Notes: a model not told the origin generated them from the letters alone. A stretch of 64,000 nt of DNA from Pantoea sp. BAV 3049 (GCF_009765445.1 NZ_WHOY01000031.1:4785782-4849781), one strand, 5' to 3'. Positions 30,040 to 40,857 are shown, counted from the first letter of the stretch. Numbers and translations are program-made.

Positions 30040-30912
30040 TCAGGGTCGCGTCGGCAACGCAAGCCCGTCTTCTTTTTCAAACCGCGACTCCTTCAGAGCC
30101 GCTTTCACACGTTTAAGATTGTCACGGAATGTAGCTCCGCGCCGCAGCGTAAAGCCGGTGGCGAGCACGTCTATCAGCGTCAGCTGTGCCAGGCGCGACA
30201 CCATCGGCATATAAATGTCGGTGTCTTCCGGCACGTCTAAGGTGAGTGCCAGGGTGGCTTCACGCGCCAGCGGCGAGCCAGAGGAGGTGATGGCCAGCAC
30301 CGTGGCATCATTTTCCCGGGCAAGTTGTGCCAGTTCGACTAAATTTTTAGTGCGCCCGGTATGGGAAATCAGCACCATAACGTCGCCTTCCGTACTGTTG
30401 ATACAGCACATCCGCTGCATCACAATATCATCGGAATAGATGACAGGCACATTGAAGCGAAAAAATTTATTCATTGCATCGTGAGCAACGGCGGCAGAAG
30501 CACCCAGACCGAAGAAGGCGATCTTTTTTGACTGGGTCAACAGGTCAACAGCGCGGTTAACTGCACTGGTATCCAGACCGTTTCTGACCCGGTCCAGCCC
30601 GGCCATTGCCGATTCGAAAATTTTGCCGGAGTAGGAGTCGACGCTGTCATTCTCATCGACATTGCGGCTGACATAGGGGGTACCGTTGGCCAGACTTTGC
30701 GCCAGCTGCAGCTTGAAGTCCGGGAAGCCTTTCGCCTCCAGCCGGTGACAGAAGCGGTTGACTGTGGGTTCGCTGACTTCCGCTTCACGGGCCAGCAGCG
30801 CGATACTGACGTGGATGGCGGAACCGGGCGCAGCGAGGATCACTTCCGCTACTTTGCGCTCGGATTTGCTAAGGTGTTCCAGGTGAGTCTGGATTTTTTC
30901 CAGCATATTCAT
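30040..30912 (-). CDS. hexR: HexR transcriptional regulator of central carbon metabolism
   Basis: 290 residues from MNMLEKIQTHLEHLSKSERK at 30912. RpiR family: N-terminal helix-turn-helix (REAEVSEPTVNRFCHRL, about 40-60) and C-terminal SIS sugar-phosphate-binding domain (FGLGASAAVAHDAMNKF, ISHTGRTKN). In gamma-proteobacteria HexR represses zwf, eda and related genes until KDPG releases it. Divergent from zwf. Confidence 0.96.
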   Translation of the reverse strand: MNMLEKIQTHLEHLSKSERKVAEVILAAPGSAIHVSIALLAREAEVSEPTVNRFCHRLEAKGFPDFKLQLAQSLANGTPYVSRNVDENDSVDSYSGKIFESAMAGLDRVRNGLDTSAVNRAVDLLTQSKKIAFFGLGASAAVAHDAMNKFFRFNVPVIYSDDIVMQRMCCINSTEGDVMVLISHTGRTKNLVELAQLARENDATVLAITSSGSPLAREATLALTLDVPEDTDIYMPMVSRLAQLTLIDVLATGFTLRRGATFRDNLKRVKAALKESRFEKEDGLALPTRP

Positions 30913-30970
30913 AACGGCATCCACTCATACATTCTGACGATTTCAACCAAAGGAGAAATCGATGTCAATT

Positions 30971-30985
30971 TGTAGAGAATATACA
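30971..30985. promoter_or_regulatory. Candidate HexR operator
   Basis: TGTAGAGAATATACA resembles the HexR palindrome TGTARTWWWATTACA and lies in the 377-bp hexR-zwf divergent region, close to the hexR start. No other gene is seen in this gap; a looser TGTA...TTACA pair lies near 31207 ahead of zwf. Confidence 0.55.
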
Positions 30986-31289
30986 TTGCGCTAAACAGCC
31001 GGGGGCAGGGGCTTCACGTGCTTTCCTGCGCTTTTTTCCCAGAATTTGATCTGTGTCTGACTTTCACAGTGGTAAACGAAGTAACAAAAAAGTTGAAAAA
31101 TTACGCACAAACTGTCTGCCCGGTCGGCGATAAAGTTTGCACAATCTGGCTACTCTGTGCTGGAACGACGCTCTCAGGTTTACGCGGCCACGGCAAAAGC
31201 AGTACATTGTACTGAAAGAAAATTACAATAAGAGCCTGAATGCTTACGGATTACGCAGGTCAGGCTTATCCTGCAACGAGGAGAATATA

Positions 31290-32765
31290 ATGGCGGTTAC
31301 ACAAACGGCCCAGGCATGCGATCTGGTCATTTTCGGTGCCAAAGGCGATCTCGCACGCCGGAAACTGTTACCTTCCCTGTATCAATTAGAAAAAGCCGGT
31401 CAAATCCACGAAGACTCACGCATCATCGGCGTGGGCCGTGCGGACTGGGACAAAGCAGCCTATACCAAGGTAGTGCGTGAAGCGCTGGAAACCTTTATGA
31501 AGGAGAAGATTGACGAAGCGCTGTGGGACAAGCTCAGCGGCCGTCTCGACTTCTGCAATCTGGACGTTAATGATGTAGCGCACTTCACTAAACTGGGCAA
31601 AATGCTCGACCAGAAGAAGCGCGTCACCATTAACTATTTCGCCATGCCGCCAGGCACCTTTGGCGCCATCTGTAAAGGGCTGGGGACTGCTAAACTTAAC
31701 GCTCAGCCTGCCCGCGTAGTGATGGAAAAACCACTTGGAACCTCGCTGGAAACTTCACGCGAGATCAACGATCAGGTCGGTGAATATTTCGAAGAGAACC
31801 AGGTCTTCCGAATTGACCACTATCTTGGCAAAGAGACGGTGCTGAACCTGCTGGCCCTGCGCTTCGCTAACTCTCTGTTTGCCTCCAACTGGGATAACCG
31901 CACTATCGATCACGTGCAGATTACCGTGGCGGAAGAGGTGGGTATCGAAGGTCGCTGGGGCTATTTCGATAAAGCTGGTCAGATGCGCGACATGATCCAG
32001 AACCACCTGTTGCAGGTTCTGACCATGATTGCTATGTCTCCGCCAGCCGATCTCTCTGCTGACCGTATCCGTGATGAGAAAGTGAAAGTGCTGCGCTCGC
32101 TGCGCCGTATCGACCACAGCAACGTGCGCGATAAAACCGTGCGTGGTCAGTACACTTCTGGCTTTGTGCAGGGCAAAAAAGTGCCTGGCTACCTGGAAGA
32201 GGAAGATGCCAATAAGGCCAGCAACACCGAAACCTTCGTCTCCATCCGCGTGGATATTGATGACTGGCGCTGGGCGGGTGTTCCATTTTACCTGCGTACC
32301 GGCAAACGTCTGCCGACCAAGTGCTCCGAAGTTGTGGTCTACTTCAAGAATCCGGCGCTGAACCTGTTTAAAGAATCCTGGCAGGAACTGCCGCAGAATA
32401 AACTGACTATCCGTCTGCAGCCGGATGAAGGCGTGGATATTCAGATCCTGAACAAGGTTCCCGGTCTGGATCACAAGCACAACCTGCAAACCACCAAACT
32501 GGATCTGAGCTTCTCAGAAACCTTCAACCAGTCACATCTCGCCGATGCCTACGAGCGTCTGCTGCTGGAGACAATGCGCGGCATTCAGGCACTGTTTGTG
32601 CGCCGTGACGAAGTCGAAGAAGCCTGGAAATGGGTCGACTCCATCATGGAAGCCTGGGCTGCTGATAACGAAGCGCCTAAGCCTTACCAGGCAGGCACCT
32701 GGGGACCGGTTGCCTCGGTGGCGATGATCACCCGCGATGGCCGCTCGTGGAATGAGTTTGAATAA
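31290..32765 (+). CDS. zwf: Glucose-6-phosphate dehydrogenase
   Basis: 491 residues from [20 protein letters not shown] at 31290, preceded by ACGAGGAG. First step of the oxidative pentose phosphate and Entner-Doudoroff routes. NADP-binding [16 protein letters not shown] and the active-site motif RIDHYLGKE are clear. In E. coli edd follows; here a terminator and then eda follow directly. Confidence 0.99.
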   Translation: MAVTQTAQACDLVIFGAKGDLARRKLLPSLYQLEKAGQIHEDSRIIGVGRADWDKAAYTKVVREALETFMKEKIDEALWDKLSGRLDFCNLDVNDVAHFTKLGKMLDQKKRVTINYFAMPPGTFGAICKGLGTAKLNAQPARVVMEKPLGTSLETSREINDQVGEYFEENQVFRIDHYLGKETVLNLLALRFANSLFASNWDNRTIDHVQITVAEEVGIEGRWGYFDKAGQMRDMIQNHLLQVLTMIAMSPPADLSADRIRDEKVKVLRSLRRIDHSNVRDKTVRGQYTSGFVQGKKVPGYLEEEDANKASNTETFVSIRVDIDDWRWAGVPFYLRTGKRLPTKCSEVVVYFKNPALNLFKESWQELPQNKLTIRLQPDEGVDIQILNKVPGLDHKHNLQTTKLDLSFSETFNQSHLADAYERLLLETMRGIQALFVRRDEVEEAWKWVDSIMEAWAADNEAPKPYQAGTWGPVASVAMITRDGRSWNEFE

Positions 32766-32780
32766 TTACGCTGGCTGAAT

Positions 32781-32804
32781 AAACCCGCTCAGGCGGGTTT
32801 TTTT
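32781..32804 (+). terminator. Terminator after zwf
   Basis: AAACCCGC and GCGGGTTT form a stem followed by a T-run. Confidence 0.9.
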
Positions 32805-32987
32805 ATGCCTGAATGACAAAAAGAAAAAAATGAACCGCAGTTTCAAAAACAGAGGAAGCGCATGGACGAAGGCGGTGGCTATCCTGTATGGTAGAGGACG
32901 AAATCACTTTCCGGACGCCCTGGGCGTCGCTTTTTGCCAGCCATGTATCCACGGGAATCAGGCTGGTCAGACAGGAGAAGCAGGTCG

Positions 32988-33626
32988 ATGAGTAACTGGA
33001 AAACAAGCGCAGAACAGATCCTGACAACTGGCCCGGTTGTGCCGGTCATCGTGGTAAACAAACTGGAACACGCGGTGCCAATGGCGAAAGCGCTGGTGGC
33101 GGGTGGCGTTAAGGTGCTGGAAGTGACGCTGCGCACGCCTTGTGCCATGGATGCCCTTAAAGCGATGATCAAAGAAGTGCCGGAAGCGATTGTGGGGGCC
33201 GGTACGGTGCTCAACGTAGAGCAACTAAAAGAAGTGACTGATGCGGGAGCACAGTTCGTTATCAGCCCTGGTATTACCGAATCACTGCTGAAGGCAGCAG
33301 TTGCGGGGCCTGTGCCGTTAATCCCGGGGATCAGTACGGTTTCAGAGCTGATGACCGGGCTGGACTACGGCCTGCGTGAGTTTAAATTTTTCCCGGCAGA
33401 AGCGAATGGTGGCGTGAAAGCGTTGCAGGCGATTGGTGGTCCGTTCCCGCAGGTGCGTTTTTGCCCGACGGGTGGTATTTCTCCGGCTAACTACCGCGAC
33501 TATCTGGCGCTGAAAAGCGTGCTCTGTATCGGCGGATCCTGGCTGGTTCCGGCGGATGCGCTGGAAGCGGGTGACTACGACCGTATCACTCAACTGGCGA
33601 AAGAGGCAGTGGCCGGCGCGCGCTGA
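32988..33626 (+). CDS. eda: KDPG/KHG aldolase
   Basis: 212 residues from [12 protein letters not shown] at 32988 (AGGAGAAG upstream). Cleaves 2-keto-3-deoxy-6-phosphogluconate to pyruvate and glyceraldehyde 3-phosphate. Motifs: [17 protein letters not shown], and the Schiff-base lysine region FKFFPAE. The edd gene normally found upstream is absent, so here Eda would mainly serve hexuronate/pectin breakdown, which fits the kdgR gene at 58276. Confidence 0.98.
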   Translation: MSNWKTSAEQILTTGPVVPVIVVNKLEHAVPMAKALVAGGVKVLEVTLRTPCAMDALKAMIKEVPEAIVGAGTVLNVEQLKEVTDAGAQFVISPGITESLLKAAVAGPVPLIPGISTVSELMTGLDYGLREFKFFPAEANGGVKALQAIGGPFPQVRFCPTGGISPANYRDYLALKSVLCIGGSWLVPADALEAGDYDRITQLAKEAVAGAR

Positions 33627-33680
33627 GATTATGTTCGCTTCGGCTGAGTTACCGGCAGCGATGAAGCCGGTTCCGGAATA

Positions 33681-33710
33681 AAAAAAGGATGGCAAAAGCC
33701 ATCCTTTTTT
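33681..33710. terminator. Bidirectional terminator between eda and purT
   Basis: AAAAAAGGATGGC pairs with GCCATCCTTTTTT; runs of A and T on both sides serve both convergent genes. Confidence 0.92.
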
Positions 33711-33731
33711 GTGGGTACGACGAGAGTTAAC

Positions 33732-34910
33732 TCAACCGCTGATCTTAACGCCAGCCGCGCAGCTAACTGCCCGTTCCACGGCGTCGTCAATGTCGTGTCC
33801 CGTCGCCAGCGCAACCCCCATACGGCGTTTACCACGGATCTCCGGCTTGCCAAACAGACGAACCTGCAGACCCGCACCCAGCACATCACCCAACTGTGCA
33901 AACTGCACGTTATCACTGTCCAGCTCTGGCAGGATCACTGCAGAAGCCGCCGGACCGTACTGACGGATGCCGCCAACAGGCAGGCCGAGGAAGGCGCGAA
34001 CATGCAGTGCGAACTCCGACAGATCCTGAGAGATCAGCGTGACCATGCCGGTATCGTGTGGGCGAGGAGAGACTTCACTGAACACCACTTCATCGCCGAA
34101 GACAAACAGCTCAACACCAAACAGACCATGACCGCCCAGTGCCAATACCACTTTTTGGGCAATTTCTTCCGCACGCTGCAGGGCGAGGGCGCTCATCTGC
34201 TGCGGCTGCCAGGATTCACGGTAGTCGCCATCCTCCTGACGATGACCAATCGGCGCGCAAAAATGAATGCCATCCACCGCGCTGATGGTCAGCAGGGTGA
34301 TTTCAAAATCAAATTTAACCACACCTTCAACGATCACGCGACCGGCACCGGCTCGTCCACCCTGCTGAGCGTAATCCCAGGCCACATCCAGCTGTGAAGC
34401 TTCGCGGATAAAACTCTGTCCTTTTCCTGACGAACTCATTACCGGCTTAACGATGCACGGGAAGCCAATTTCCTGCGCAGCCTGGCGAAAAGCCTCTTCG
34501 CTGTCGGCAAAGCGGTACGTTGAAGTGGGCAGAGCCAGCTCCTCCGCAGCCAGGCGACGAATGCCTTCACGGTTCATGGTCAGGCGGGCAGCGCGCGCGG
34601 TAGGGACAACATGCTGACCCTTTTTTTCCAGCTCAATCAGCATATCGGTTGCGATGGCTTCGATTTCCGGCACGATAAAATCGGGGCGTTCCAGTGCCAC
34701 CAGAGCCTTCAGTGCCTCACCATCCAGCATATTAATGACATGGCTGCGGTGGGCAACGTGCATGGCGGGAGCATCGGCATAGCGATCCACGGCGATCACC
34801 TCCACGCCCAGACGCTGGCACTCCAGCGCGACTTCTTTGCCCAGTTCACCTGAACCCAGCAGCATTACACGAGTGGCAGCAGGGCGTAGCGCAGTTCCAA
34901 GAGTTGTCAT
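33732..34910 (-). CDS. purT: Formate-dependent phosphoribosylglycinamide formyltransferase
   Basis: 392 residues from [20 protein letters not shown] at 34910. ATP-grasp enzyme that formylates GAR with formate in purine synthesis. The motifs [22 protein letters not shown] and [12 protein letters not shown] are present. A PurR-like site lies upstream. Confidence 0.98.
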   Translation of the reverse strand: MTTLGTALRPAATRVMLLGSGELGKEVALECQRLGVEVIAVDRYADAPAMHVAHRSHVINMLDGEALKALVALERPDFIVPEIEAIATDMLIELEKKGQHVVPTARAARLTMNREGIRRLAAEELALPTSTYRFADSEEAFRQAAQEIGFPCIVKPVMSSSGKGQSFIREASQLDVAWDYAQQGGRAGAGRVIVEGVVKFDFEITLLTISAVDGIHFCAPIGHRQEDGDYRESWQPQQMSALALQRAEEIAQKVVLALGGHGLFGVELFVFGDEVVFSEVSPRPHDTGMVTLISQDLSEFALHVRAFLGLPVGGIRQYGPAASAVILPELDSDNVQFAQLGDVLGAGLQVRLFGKPEIRGKRRMGVALATGHDIDDAVERAVSCAAGVKISG

Positions 34911-34950
34911 AATCTCTACCTGATTGGATGAAAAAACGCGCGCAGTATAA

Positions 34951-34966
34951 ACGAAAACGATTGCGC
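34951..34966. promoter_or_regulatory. PurR box upstream of purT
   Basis: ACGAAAACGATTGCGC matches the PurR consensus ACGCAAACGTTTGCGT at 13 of 16 positions, 41 bp before the purT start. Confidence 0.75.
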
Positions 34967-35010
34967 ATACATCTGCTTTACGGACTTGAGCCAAAATTTC
35001 ATCGCTGTTA

Positions 35011-35030
35011 TACTGTATAAAAATACAGTT
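35011..35030 (+). promoter_or_regulatory. LexA box of yebG
   Basis: TACTGTATAAAAATACAGTT is a near-perfect LexA site 17 bp before the yebG start; yebG is a known SOS gene. Confidence 0.95.
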
Positions 35031-35046
35031 AACTGAGGTGTGCACT

Positions 35047-35442
35047 ATGGCTGTTGAAATCAAATATGTTGTCGTCAGAAAAGGTGAGGAAAAGATGACG
35101 TTCGCCAGTAAGAAAGAAGCCGACGCTTACGACAAAATGCTCGACATGGCGGAAGTGTTCTCCGACTGGCTGAGCGTTGCTCCGCTGACCATCGAAGAAG
35201 AGCAGCGTGAAGCGCTGGGCATGTTCCTCGCCGAAAACAAGGATGCCGTTCAGCACATCCTGCGCACCAGCAAGCTGCCGGAAGGTACCGATGTAGTTTC
35301 TGAAGTGAATGAATCTGCACCTCTGGCTGAACACCACGAAGAAGTGGCTGAATCTGAAGAAGCAGACGATGCCGTTGAAGTGGAAAAAGCTGAAGTATTT
35401 GCAAAAGCCGCCAGGCCTTCACGCGCCAGCAAAGCGGCTTGA
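35047..35442 (+). CDS. yebG: SOS-induced protein YebG
   Basis: 131 residues from [19 protein letters not shown]. The conserved part ends at about residue 90 ([14 protein letters not shown]); the C-terminal 40 residues are a Glu/Ala-rich tail, longer than in the 96-residue E. coli protein. DNA-damage inducible, molecular function unknown. Confidence 0.94.
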   Translation: MAVEIKYVVVRKGEEKMTFASKKEADAYDKMLDMAEVFSDWLSVAPLTIEEEQREALGMFLAENKDAVQHILRTSKLPEGTDVVSEVNESAPLAEHHEEVAESEEADDAVEVEKAEVFAKAARPSRASKAA

Positions 35443-35457
35443 ATTTATCGTCGCAAC

Positions 35458-35486
35458 TGCCCGGCAAATTTAGCCGGGCGTTTTTG
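35458..35486 (+). terminator. Terminator after yebG
   Basis: GCCCGGC pairs with GCCGGGC and is followed by GTTTTTG. Confidence 0.85.
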
Positions 35487-35492
35487 TGAAGC

Positions 35493-36332
35493 TCAGTAAG
35501 TTTGCGGGGCGGTCAGCCTTGCGCAACAGCGCTTCAGGGCATGCATTGCTTCCCTTGCCACATCGGCAGGATTTTGCTGATTAAAATCGTCGTTAAAGAC
35601 TTCCAGCCCCAGCGGCCCGCTGTAACCCTCAGACTCCAGATAATCCATCAGCGTATACAGCGGGAAGCTACCCTGACCGGGTAACAACCTTTTGTGGCGC
35701 GCTGTATCCACCAGTTCACCCTGAGCGGGCAGAACAATCAGATCGGAAAGCTGCACAAGGAAGATTTTATCCATTGGAATACCTGCCAGATCCGCCACGG
35801 TGCGACTGCGAACGAAAATGTGGAAGGCATCCACCACCAGACCTAAATTGGGTTCATTAACCTGCTGGATAAGTTTCCATGCTGCGGCGGTATTGTTAAT
35901 GTGTGTGCTCCATGCCATGGCTTCAAAGGCAATCCGCAGCCCCCGTTTACCCGCTTCACGCGCCAGCCAGTGAATATCCTCCTCTTCTCGTTCGGCAATA
36001 CAATTCTGCTGAGTGGAAGCTGGTGTCAGAAGAGTGGTTGCGCCAAGCGAGACGGCCGTATCCAGCATCTGCAAAGCTTCATCACGCTTGCTCTGCCGCA
36101 TCTCTTCCGGCGCACCGTCAAAATCCAGCAGAACCTGATAATCTGTCAGCGCCAGATTGTGCCCTTTCAGCAGGTTGGAGAGATCGACCGTATTGCCTGT
36201 CGCGGCCTCAACGTCCTGTCGCCAGAGTTCAACCTGACTGAAGCCTGCCGTTGCTGCGGCCTCAATTTTCTCCTCCGGCGTTCCGCCAAGCAGAACCGTA
36301 TTAATAAACAGTGGATTGTTGCTGAATCGCAT
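35493..36332 (-). CDS. Sugar isomerase/epimerase-like TIM-barrel protein
   Basis: 279 residues of the xylose isomerase-like TIM-barrel (AP endonuclease 2) superfamily. Likely metal ligands are in AFEAMAW (Glu), VVDAFHIF (Asp/His), the QLSD segment and LEVFNDDF. The segment ARHKRLLPGQGSFPL resembles bacterial 3-dehydroshikimate dehydratases and myo-inosose dehydratases, so a sugar or cyclitol dehydratase or isomerase is likely; the substrate is unknown. It occupies the place between yebG and yebE where E. coli has yebF. Confidence 0.8.
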   Translation of the reverse strand: MRFSNNPLFINTVLLGGTPEEKIEAAATAGFSQVELWRQDVEAATGNTVDLSNLLKGHNLALTDYQVLLDFDGAPEEMRQSKRDEALQMLDTAVSLGATTLLTPASTQQNCIAEREEEDIHWLAREAGKRGLRIAFEAMAWSTHINNTAAAWKLIQQVNEPNLGLVVDAFHIFVRSRTVADLAGIPMDKIFLVQLSDLIVLPAQGELVDTARHKRLLPGQGSFPLYTLMDYLESEGYSGPLGLEVFNDDFNQQNPADVAREAMHALKRCCARLTAPQTY

Positions 36333-36576
36333 GATATTCCCCTTTTAAAACCTTGCAACATTGCACTGCCGGTCAGGGTCTGGCTGCCCTTACTCCTGCC
36401 CGGTCTGACCTTTTGTTACCGCGAAAAAGTTAACCGGTGTCCTCAACAGTATAGTCTGGCACTCAGGCTTGCCGGAACGTCAAAACGTAAGGGAGTTTTC
36501 GAGGCTTTGCAGGCCTTGACGGTACTTGACGTATGCCACTCTATGCTGATGTTTTTATTTATGAGAAGGAAGAGTG

Positions 36577-37227
36577 ATGAACTGGCTGCAGCAAATACAA
36601 TCTGTTCTGGGAAACAGTAAGCCGGGACAGCAGGGAAGCGAAGGACTGAGTAAAATGCTGGCTCCGGGGGCGCTGGGCGGCCTTGCCGGGCTGCTGATTG
36701 CCAGCAAATCCTCCCGTAAACTGCTGAGTAAATATGGCAAAAACGCACTAATTATCGGCGGCAGCGCAGCCGCAGGTGCGTTGCTCTGGAATAAATACAA
36801 GCAGCGAGTGAGCGAAACGCACAGTGAGGAGCCGCAGTACGGTAAGCAACAGTCACCGGTTGATCGCCGGGCTGAGCGCCTGATCCAGGCACTCGTTTTT
36901 GCAGCCAAGAGTGATGGTCATATCGACAGCAGTGAACGGCAGGCTATTGATCAGCATATCCATCAGTCAGGTCTGGGTAGTGATGGGGAAAGATTGCTGC
37001 AGTCTGCCATTGAGATGCCGCTGGACCCAAAAATGCTGGCACACGACGTAAAAAATGAAGAAGAGGCGCTGGAAGTCTATTTCCTCAGTAATCTGGTCAT
37101 CGATGTTGACCATTTTATGGAGCGCAGCTATCTGCAGGCTCTGGGCGATGAGCTGAAAATCCCACAGGATGTCCGGGACAGCATGGCCCGGGATATTCAG
37201 GCTGAAAAGCAAAAACTGCCGGCCTGA
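36577..37227 (+). CDS. yebE: DUF533 inner membrane protein YebE
   Basis: 216 residues from MNWLQQIQ at 36577 (GGAAGAG upstream; GTG three bases earlier is possible). A glycine/alanine-rich hydrophobic segment lies at about 28-70, followed by a TerB-like helical domain ([21 protein letters not shown]). In E. coli yebE belongs to the Cpx envelope-stress regulon. Function unknown. Confidence 0.93.
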   Translation: MNWLQQIQSVLGNSKPGQQGSEGLSKMLAPGALGGLAGLLIASKSSRKLLSKYGKNALIIGGSAAAGALLWNKYKQRVSETHSEEPQYGKQQSPVDRRAERLIQALVFAAKSDGHIDSSERQAIDQHIHQSGLGSDGERLLQSAIEMPLDPKMLAHDVKNEEEALEVYFLSNLVIDVDHFMERSYLQALGDELKIPQDVRDSMARDIQAEKQKLPA

Positions 37228-37352
37228 GGCGGAAAGGGGGCTAAATGCCCCCCAACAACCTGTTTTGTTTACCTGCCCCCCGTTTAGCGCTTGGCAATCT
37301 CTCTGACAGCTGCCACCCTTATCCGATAAGACTTATTCAGCGGGGATGCAGC

Positions 37353-39419
37353 ATGATTAAACCACCAGTCGCCAAAAAAATTCCTTATAAGATGACCCTT
37401 CACGGAGAAACCCGGACAGATAATTACTACTGGCTGCGGGACGATCAACGTGAAGATCCTGCGGTACTTGGCTATCTGCACGCGGAGAACGATTACGGCA
37501 AAGAAGTGATGAAGTCGCAGAAATCGCTGCAGGAGCGTGTGCTGAAAGAAATCATTGACCGTATCCCGCAGCGCGACCACTCCGTCCCTTACGTTAAAAA
37601 TGGTTACCGCTACCAGCGCCGCTATGACGAGGGCAATGAGTATGCCATCTACACCAGACAGCCTGAGAACTCATCCACGCCGGAACAGTGGGACCTGCTG
37701 CTGGACGGTAATCAGCAAGCGGCACACAGTGAGTTTTACACGCTGGGTGGCATGGGCATCAGCCCGGACAACCAGACTATGGCACTGGCAGAGGACTTTC
37801 TGTCACGCCGTCAGTACGGGATCCGCTTCTGCAATCTGGAAACGGGAAGCTGGTATCCTGAAAAGCTGGAAAATGTGTCATCCAGCTTTGTCTGGGCCAG
37901 CGACAGCCGGACGTTTTATTACGTGCTCAAGGACAAGCAAACGCTGCTGCCCTGGCAAGTGTGGCGACATCAGCTGGGTACTTCGCAGCAGGAAGATGAA
38001 CTGGTTTATGAAGAGCAGGACGATACCTTCTACGTCAGCGTGCATAAAACGACTTCCGAACATTTTATTCTGATTGTTCTGAACAGCAGTACTACCAGTG
38101 AAATCCTGCTGCTGGATGCCGAATATGCAGATGCCACGCCACAGGTATTTTGCCCGCGGCGTAAGGACCACGAATATACGCTGGATCACTACCAGCAACA
38201 TTTCTACGTTCGTTCCAACCGCGAAGGTAAGAACTTCGGCCTTTACCGGACCGACCATTTTAAAGAAGAAGTGTGGGAAACGGTGATCCCGGCACGTGAT
38301 GCTGTTGTGCTGGAAGATTTCAGCCTGTTCCGTGACTGGCTGGTGGTGGAAGAACGGTAGCGCGGCCTGACCAGCTTGCGTCAGATTTGCTGGAAAACCG
38401 GCAAGGATATTGGTATTGCATTCGACGATCCGGCCTATGTGACCTGGCTGTCATACAACCCCACGCCAGAAACCAGCAAACTGCGTTACGGCTACTCTTC
38501 AATGACCACGCCCGACACACTGTTTGAACTTGATATGGACAGCGGTGAGCGTCAGGTGCTCAAACAGTCAGAAGTGAAGGGCTTTAATGCCAGCCAGTAC
38601 CGAAGTGAGCATCACTGGATAAAGGTCCGCGACGGAGTGGAAGTGCCCGTTTCGCTGGTTTATCACCGTGAACACTATCAGCCCGGCAAAAACCCGCTGC
38701 TGGTTTACGCCTATGGCTCTTACGGCAGCAGCATGGATGCGGATTTCAGCGCCAGCCGGTTGAGCCTGCTGGATCGCGGTTTTGTGTTTGCACTGGCACA
38801 TATTCGCGGTGGCGGTGAACTGGGACAGCAGTGGTACGAAGATGGCAAGCTGCTGAAAAAAATGAACACTTTCCACGACTTCATTGATGTGACCAATGCG
38901 CTGGTGGAGCAGGGGTATGGTAATCCTCAAAAACTCTATGCGATGGGAGGCAGTGCGGGCGGCCTGCTGATGGGCGGAGTGATCAATATGGCGCCCGCTC
39001 GTTTCCATGGTGTTGTGGCGCAGGTTCCCTTTGTGGATGTTGTGACGACCATGCTGGATGAGTCTGTTCCGCTGACTACCGGAGAGTATGACGAATGGGG
39101 GAATCCGGCGGAAGAGGCGTTCTATCATTACATCCGCCAGTACAGCCCCTATGACTGCGTCTCCGCGCAGAATTATCCACACCTGCTGGTGACCACCGGC
39201 CTGCATGATTCCCAGGTGCAATACTGGGAACCGGCAAAATGGGTGGCTAAGCTGAGGGCGCTGAAAACTGACGATAATCTGCTGCTGCTTTGCACCGATA
39301 TGGATGCCGGGCACGGTGGGAAATCAGGTCGCTTCAAATCTTATGAAGGGGTGGCACTGGAATATGCATTCCTGATCGCGCTGGCGCAGGAAACGCTCAG
39401 CGCGGCCACTGCGCACTGA
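37353..39419 (+). pseudogene. ptrB: Oligopeptidase B, interrupted by an amber codon
   Basis: From [18 protein letters not shown] at 37353 the frame runs 335 codons to TAG at 38358-38360, then continues in the same frame to 39419 (688 codons in all, the normal length). The codon is CAG (Gln, in [12 protein letters not shown]) in relatives, so one C-to-T change made the stop. The first part is the beta-propeller; the second holds the whole catalytic domain with GGSAGG (Ser), GLHDSQV (Asp) and GHGGKSG (His). Without suppression the peptidase is lost. A restart inside the second part is possible but would lack the propeller. Confidence 0.9.
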
Positions 39420-39423
39420 ATAT

Positions 39424-40086
39424 TTACTCTGCCGACAGCGCCCGCTCCATGGCGCTGCGCAGATCGGGTTTCAGGTCCTGGATATTCTTGAGCATCCACC
39501 TGAGATAACCCGGATCGCGCTTCGCCACGTCATCAATCTTACTGCCGCGGTACTTGCCAAACGGAAAGGTGGTGCCTGAACCGCGGACCTGCATACGGCG
39601 AACCATCTCCTCACTATCCCAGCCGGAAAATTCCATAATGCGAATAAGAAGTGACGCTGTCACGTAGCAGTCATACAGCGCACGGTGAGCATGCAGGTCA
39701 GCGGGTGGTGTAACCTCTAACTGCAGAGATTCTCTTAATGCCTGGTTACCGTACTTTCTGCCCGGCCACAGGCCTCTTGCCAGCGTCATGGTGCAGATCC
39801 ACTCACCGGGCATTTCCGGCAGCATTCTGCGATCAAAGCTGGCGTTATGAGCCACATAGTAAGCGCTGCCGTGGTAACGGCTGATGACCTGTTCGATAGG
39901 CGGTTTATCGGCCACCATGGCCTCGGTGATGCGGTGGACAGCCATTGCCTGACGGCCGATCGGGCGATCAGGGCAGACCAAATCGCTCATGGGATTGACA
40001 ATCTGGCCGTTAATCACATCGACTGACGCCACTTCAACAATGCCGCCCTGCAGGCCGCAGGTTTCGGTATCGATCACACGTAACAT
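39424..40086 (-). CDS. exoX: Exodeoxyribonuclease X
   Basis: 220 residues. DEDDh 3'-5' exonuclease acting in mismatch repair and recombination: IDTETCGL (Exo I), VAHNASFDRRML (Exo II) and HRALYDCYVT (Exo III). A C-terminal extension with FPFGKYRG is present as in the family. Convergent with ptrB, only 4 bp apart. Confidence 0.96.
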   Translation of the reverse strand: MLRVIDTETCGLQGGIVEVASVDVINGQIVNPMSDLVCPDRPIGRQAMAVHRITEAMVADKPPIEQVISRYHGSAYYVAHNASFDRRMLPEMPGEWICTMTLARGLWPGRKYGNQALRESLQLEVTPPADLHAHRALYDCYVTASLLIRIMEFSGWDSEEMVRRMQVRGSGTTFPFGKYRGSKIDDVAKRDPGYLRWMLKNIQDLKPDLRSAMERALSAE

Positions 40087-40098
40087 AATTCGTCCCTA

Positions 40099-40857
40099 CT
40101 AAATAACTGACGGGTAGCGTAACGAATGCACCTCTCCTTGCCAATCTTTACCCGTTCTTCTGGCGATGACCAGCTGTTCCCCGGAACTGCCCGACACGAC
40201 CTGCCGGCCTTGTTCATCCCAGAACGCACTTTTTCCGGCACTCTGGTAACCGCCGGTGGGCAGTGCATGGTTAGCCATCAGCACCGGCATTTTGTACTCT
40301 TTTGACCAGCGGGCAAGGTATTCGCAGTCTTTCGCATACCCTTTTTCCGAGGCCAGCACGCTGGTGGCGTAGAGGTTAGCTCCACGTCTTGCGGCATCTC
40401 TTGCATACTCTTCCACGCTGATGTCTGCACAAATAGCCAGTGCGACGTGGTGGTGTCGATAACCGAACAGCGGAACACCTTCACCAGCCTGAAAAAACAG
40501 ATTCTCTTCGCCAAACAGTTCTCGTTTGCCGTAGGCCAGTTTGGTACCGTCGGCCAGAAATGTCAGTGCGCCAAGCAGAGTTTGATCGCCTTGCAGCAAC
40601 GGCAGGCCAATAACGATCGACATCTGATATTCGCTGGCGGCAGAAGCAAAGGCGTCAAGGCGCGGATCGTTTATTTCCATGGCCAGCGTCGGGCTGAGAG
40701 CCAGCTCGTAGCCGCTGAGGGAAAGTTCGGGGAAAACCAGCACATCGACCTGCAGTTCAGCGGCCTGATGGATGAAATCAAGATGACGTGAGAGGTTATG
40801 GTCAATCTCTCCTGGACGCGATCCTGACTGTGCCGCAGCGACACTCCAGACGGACAT
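40099..40857 (-). CDS. yobB: Carbon-nitrogen hydrolase family protein YobB
   Basis: 252 residues from MSVWSVAAAQSG at 40857 (AAAGGAGAG upstream). Nitrilase superfamily with the Glu-Lys-Cys set: Glu in VFPELSLSGYE, Lys in YGKRELFGE, Cys in LAICADIS. The substrate is unknown; similar proteins are amidases. Same direction as exoX, 12 bp apart. Confidence 0.9.
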   Translation of the reverse strand: MSVWSVAAAQSGSRPGEIDHNLSRHLDFIHQAAELQVDVLVFPELSLSGYELALSPTLAMEINDPRLDAFASAASEYQMSIVIGLPLLQGDQTLLGALTFLADGTKLAYGKRELFGEENLFFQAGEGVPLFGYRHHHVALAICADISVEEYARDAARRGANLYATSVLASEKGYAKDCEYLARWSKEYKMPVLMANHALPTGGYQSAGKSAFWDEQGRQVVSGSSGEQLVIARRTGKDWQGEVHSLRYPSVI

